Source of the DNA: Candidatus Zixiibacteriota bacterium
GTDB lineage: Bacteria > Zixibacteria > MSB-5A5 > GN15 > FEB-12
Direction of reading: 5' to 3'
Assembly (NCBI GenBank): GCA_018816665.1
Contig: JAHIVM010000507.1
Span: 1 to 5,757 of the forward strand
DNA length: 5,757 nucleotides
A model generated the notes under the pieces. That model was not told the origin of the DNA, searched no databases, and was given only the letters and a program-made list of their open reading frames with translations. Shown in pieces: positions 4,919 through 5,757 of this stretch (its first letter is position 1; each line of letters opens with the position of its first letter). A program made the position numbers and the translations under genes.

Positions 4919-5757
4919 ATGCTTAAAAAGAGACTTACTCTGCTCATCGTTCCGGATTCCAGTGGTGTTTCCAAGCAGCTCTGCGTTCCGGTCTGGAGCC
5001 TGGTTGCCGGCTGCGCGCTGTTGTTGACGCTGCTTTTTGCCAGTTTCTTCCTGGCTTCGGCGTTTTTTGTAGATCAGGTTGACAAGAGCGAACTTGACCG
5101 TCTGAAGCAGGAAAACGCTCAGATGGCTGAGAAGTATGAGACCCTGCGCTGGAACCTGGCGGAGACCGACAGTCGCTACAGCGAACTGGTCAACAAGGAA
5201 ATCGCTCTCCGCACCATATTCGATCTTCCCGAAATCGATCCTGAAGAGCGCCAGCTCGGTATCGGTGGGCCGTCGGCCCCCATAACAGTTCCCGTTTCCG
5301 AAACACAGATGCTGGCTTACCGAACGGAGGCCGAGGTTGATCGGTTGCTCAGGCTCTCCCGCTTTGAACTGGAGAAATACGGTGAGGTCGAGGATCTGCT
5401 TACGGACCTCAAAGACCGCCTGGATCATACGCCCTCGATCTGGCCGACCAAAGGATGGAATTCCAGTGGTTTTGGTATGCGGCACGATCCTTTTACGGGG
5501 TACAAAAGTTACCATCGCGGCCTTGATATCGCCAACAAGGCCGGCACACCTATCATAGCACCGGCCGACGGCAAGGTGAAAGAATACGGGACGTACGGCA
5601 ATATGGGCAAAATGCTGGTGATTGACCACGGCTACGGGTTTGTCACCCGTTACGGTCATCTGGCCAGCGTGGATGTCAAGCGCGGCGAACGGGTTAAGCG
5701 CGGCCAGGTGGTTGCCACCATGGGCAACAGCGGTTACACGACCGGGCCCCACCTTCA
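4919..5757 (+). CDS. membrane-anchored M23/LytM peptidase with coiled coil, 3' end cut by window edge
   Basis: The frame begins at ATG 4919 with GGTGGA 5 nt upstream and is open for 279 codons to the right edge. The first 25 residues (MLKKRLTLLIVPDSSG and following) are the short cytoplasmic tail common in this family. One membrane segment follows (about 26-51), then a coiled-coil stretch (about 55-100) and a second helical stretch (135-170). From about 175 comes the LytM/M23 domain: GFGMRHDPFTGYKSYHRGLD has the zinc ligands His199 and Asp203 in HxxxD, then APADGKV, YGHL with catalytic His247, and GPHL with His278 just before the edge; the next codon starts CA, consistent with the final His of GxHLH. 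The layout matches periplasmic cell-wall endopeptidases or, where active, division-linked hydrolases that cut peptidoglycan cross-links. Key residues are intact, so it is probably a catalytic enzyme rather than an EnvC-like inactive partner. Last part not seen. Confidence 0.93.
   Translation, partial: MLKKRLTLLIVPDSSGVSKQLCVPVWSLVAGCALLLTLLFASFFLASAFFVDQVDKSELDRLKQENAQMAEKYETLRWNLAETDSRYSELVNKEIALRTIFDLPEIDPEERQLGIGGPSAPITVPVSETQMLAYRTEAEVDRLLRLSRFELEKYGEVEDLLTDLKDRLDHTPSIWPTKGWNSSGFGMRHDPFTGYKSYHRGLDIANKAGTPIIAPADGKVKEYGTYGNMGKMLVIDHGYGFVTRYGHLASVDVKRGERVKRGQVVATMGNSGYTTGPHL

Noticed and set aside
4838..5752. 304-codon minus-strand open frame
   Set aside because: It is the shadow of the M23 peptidase, whose plus-strand frame has a full set of catalytic motifs.

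Overview
The window holds six protein genes (two cut by its edges) and two long, structure-rich non-coding stretches. The M23 protein and the DUF4136 lipoprotein suggest a Gram-negative-type envelope. Moderately high GC, mixed ATG/GTG starts and strong Shine-Dalgarno sites fit a free-living, probably uncultivated bacterium. The phylum cannot be fixed from the sequence; a member of the FCB/Zixibacteria-like lineages is only a guess. There are no tRNA or rRNA genes, insertion sequences, CRISPR arrays or phage genes, and the gene content is mostly housekeeping and envelope.

Layout: (1) 1-400, minus: HTH (excisionase/MerR-like) plus DUF2087 regulator, running off the left edge, with its own promoter and a palindromic operator candidate just upstream. 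(2) 401-1135: long gap with no credible gene, several inverted repeats, and a sigma70-like promoter next to glnA. (3) 1136-2547, plus: type I glutamine synthetase (glnA), full length only if one missing base near 1627 is restored. A clear intrinsic terminator follows, and its stem overlaps the last codons of the convergent gene. (4) 2583-3170, minus: DUF4136 lipoprotein. (5) 3289-4047, minus: short-chain dehydrogenase of the YdfG type, starting at an internal ATG with a good ribosome site. (6) 4048-4655: gap with a divergent promoter pair, strong nested hairpins including a GNRA-capped one, and a G-rich tract. (7) 4656-4799, plus: 47-residue basic protein, perhaps a ribbon-helix-helix regulator. 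(8) 4919-5757, plus: membrane-anchored coiled-coil LytM/M23 peptidase, cut by the right edge.

The genes do not form one operon: each has its own promoter candidate and most are separated by regulatory gaps. GlnA would assimilate ammonia. The M23 protein, and possibly the lipoprotein, would serve the envelope. The two small regulators have no evident target apart from possible autoregulation. The points most worth a second look are the glnA frameshift, the Asp at the position of the GlnA adenylylation tyrosine, and the structured region at 4200-4300. I found no convincing multi-gene new system.
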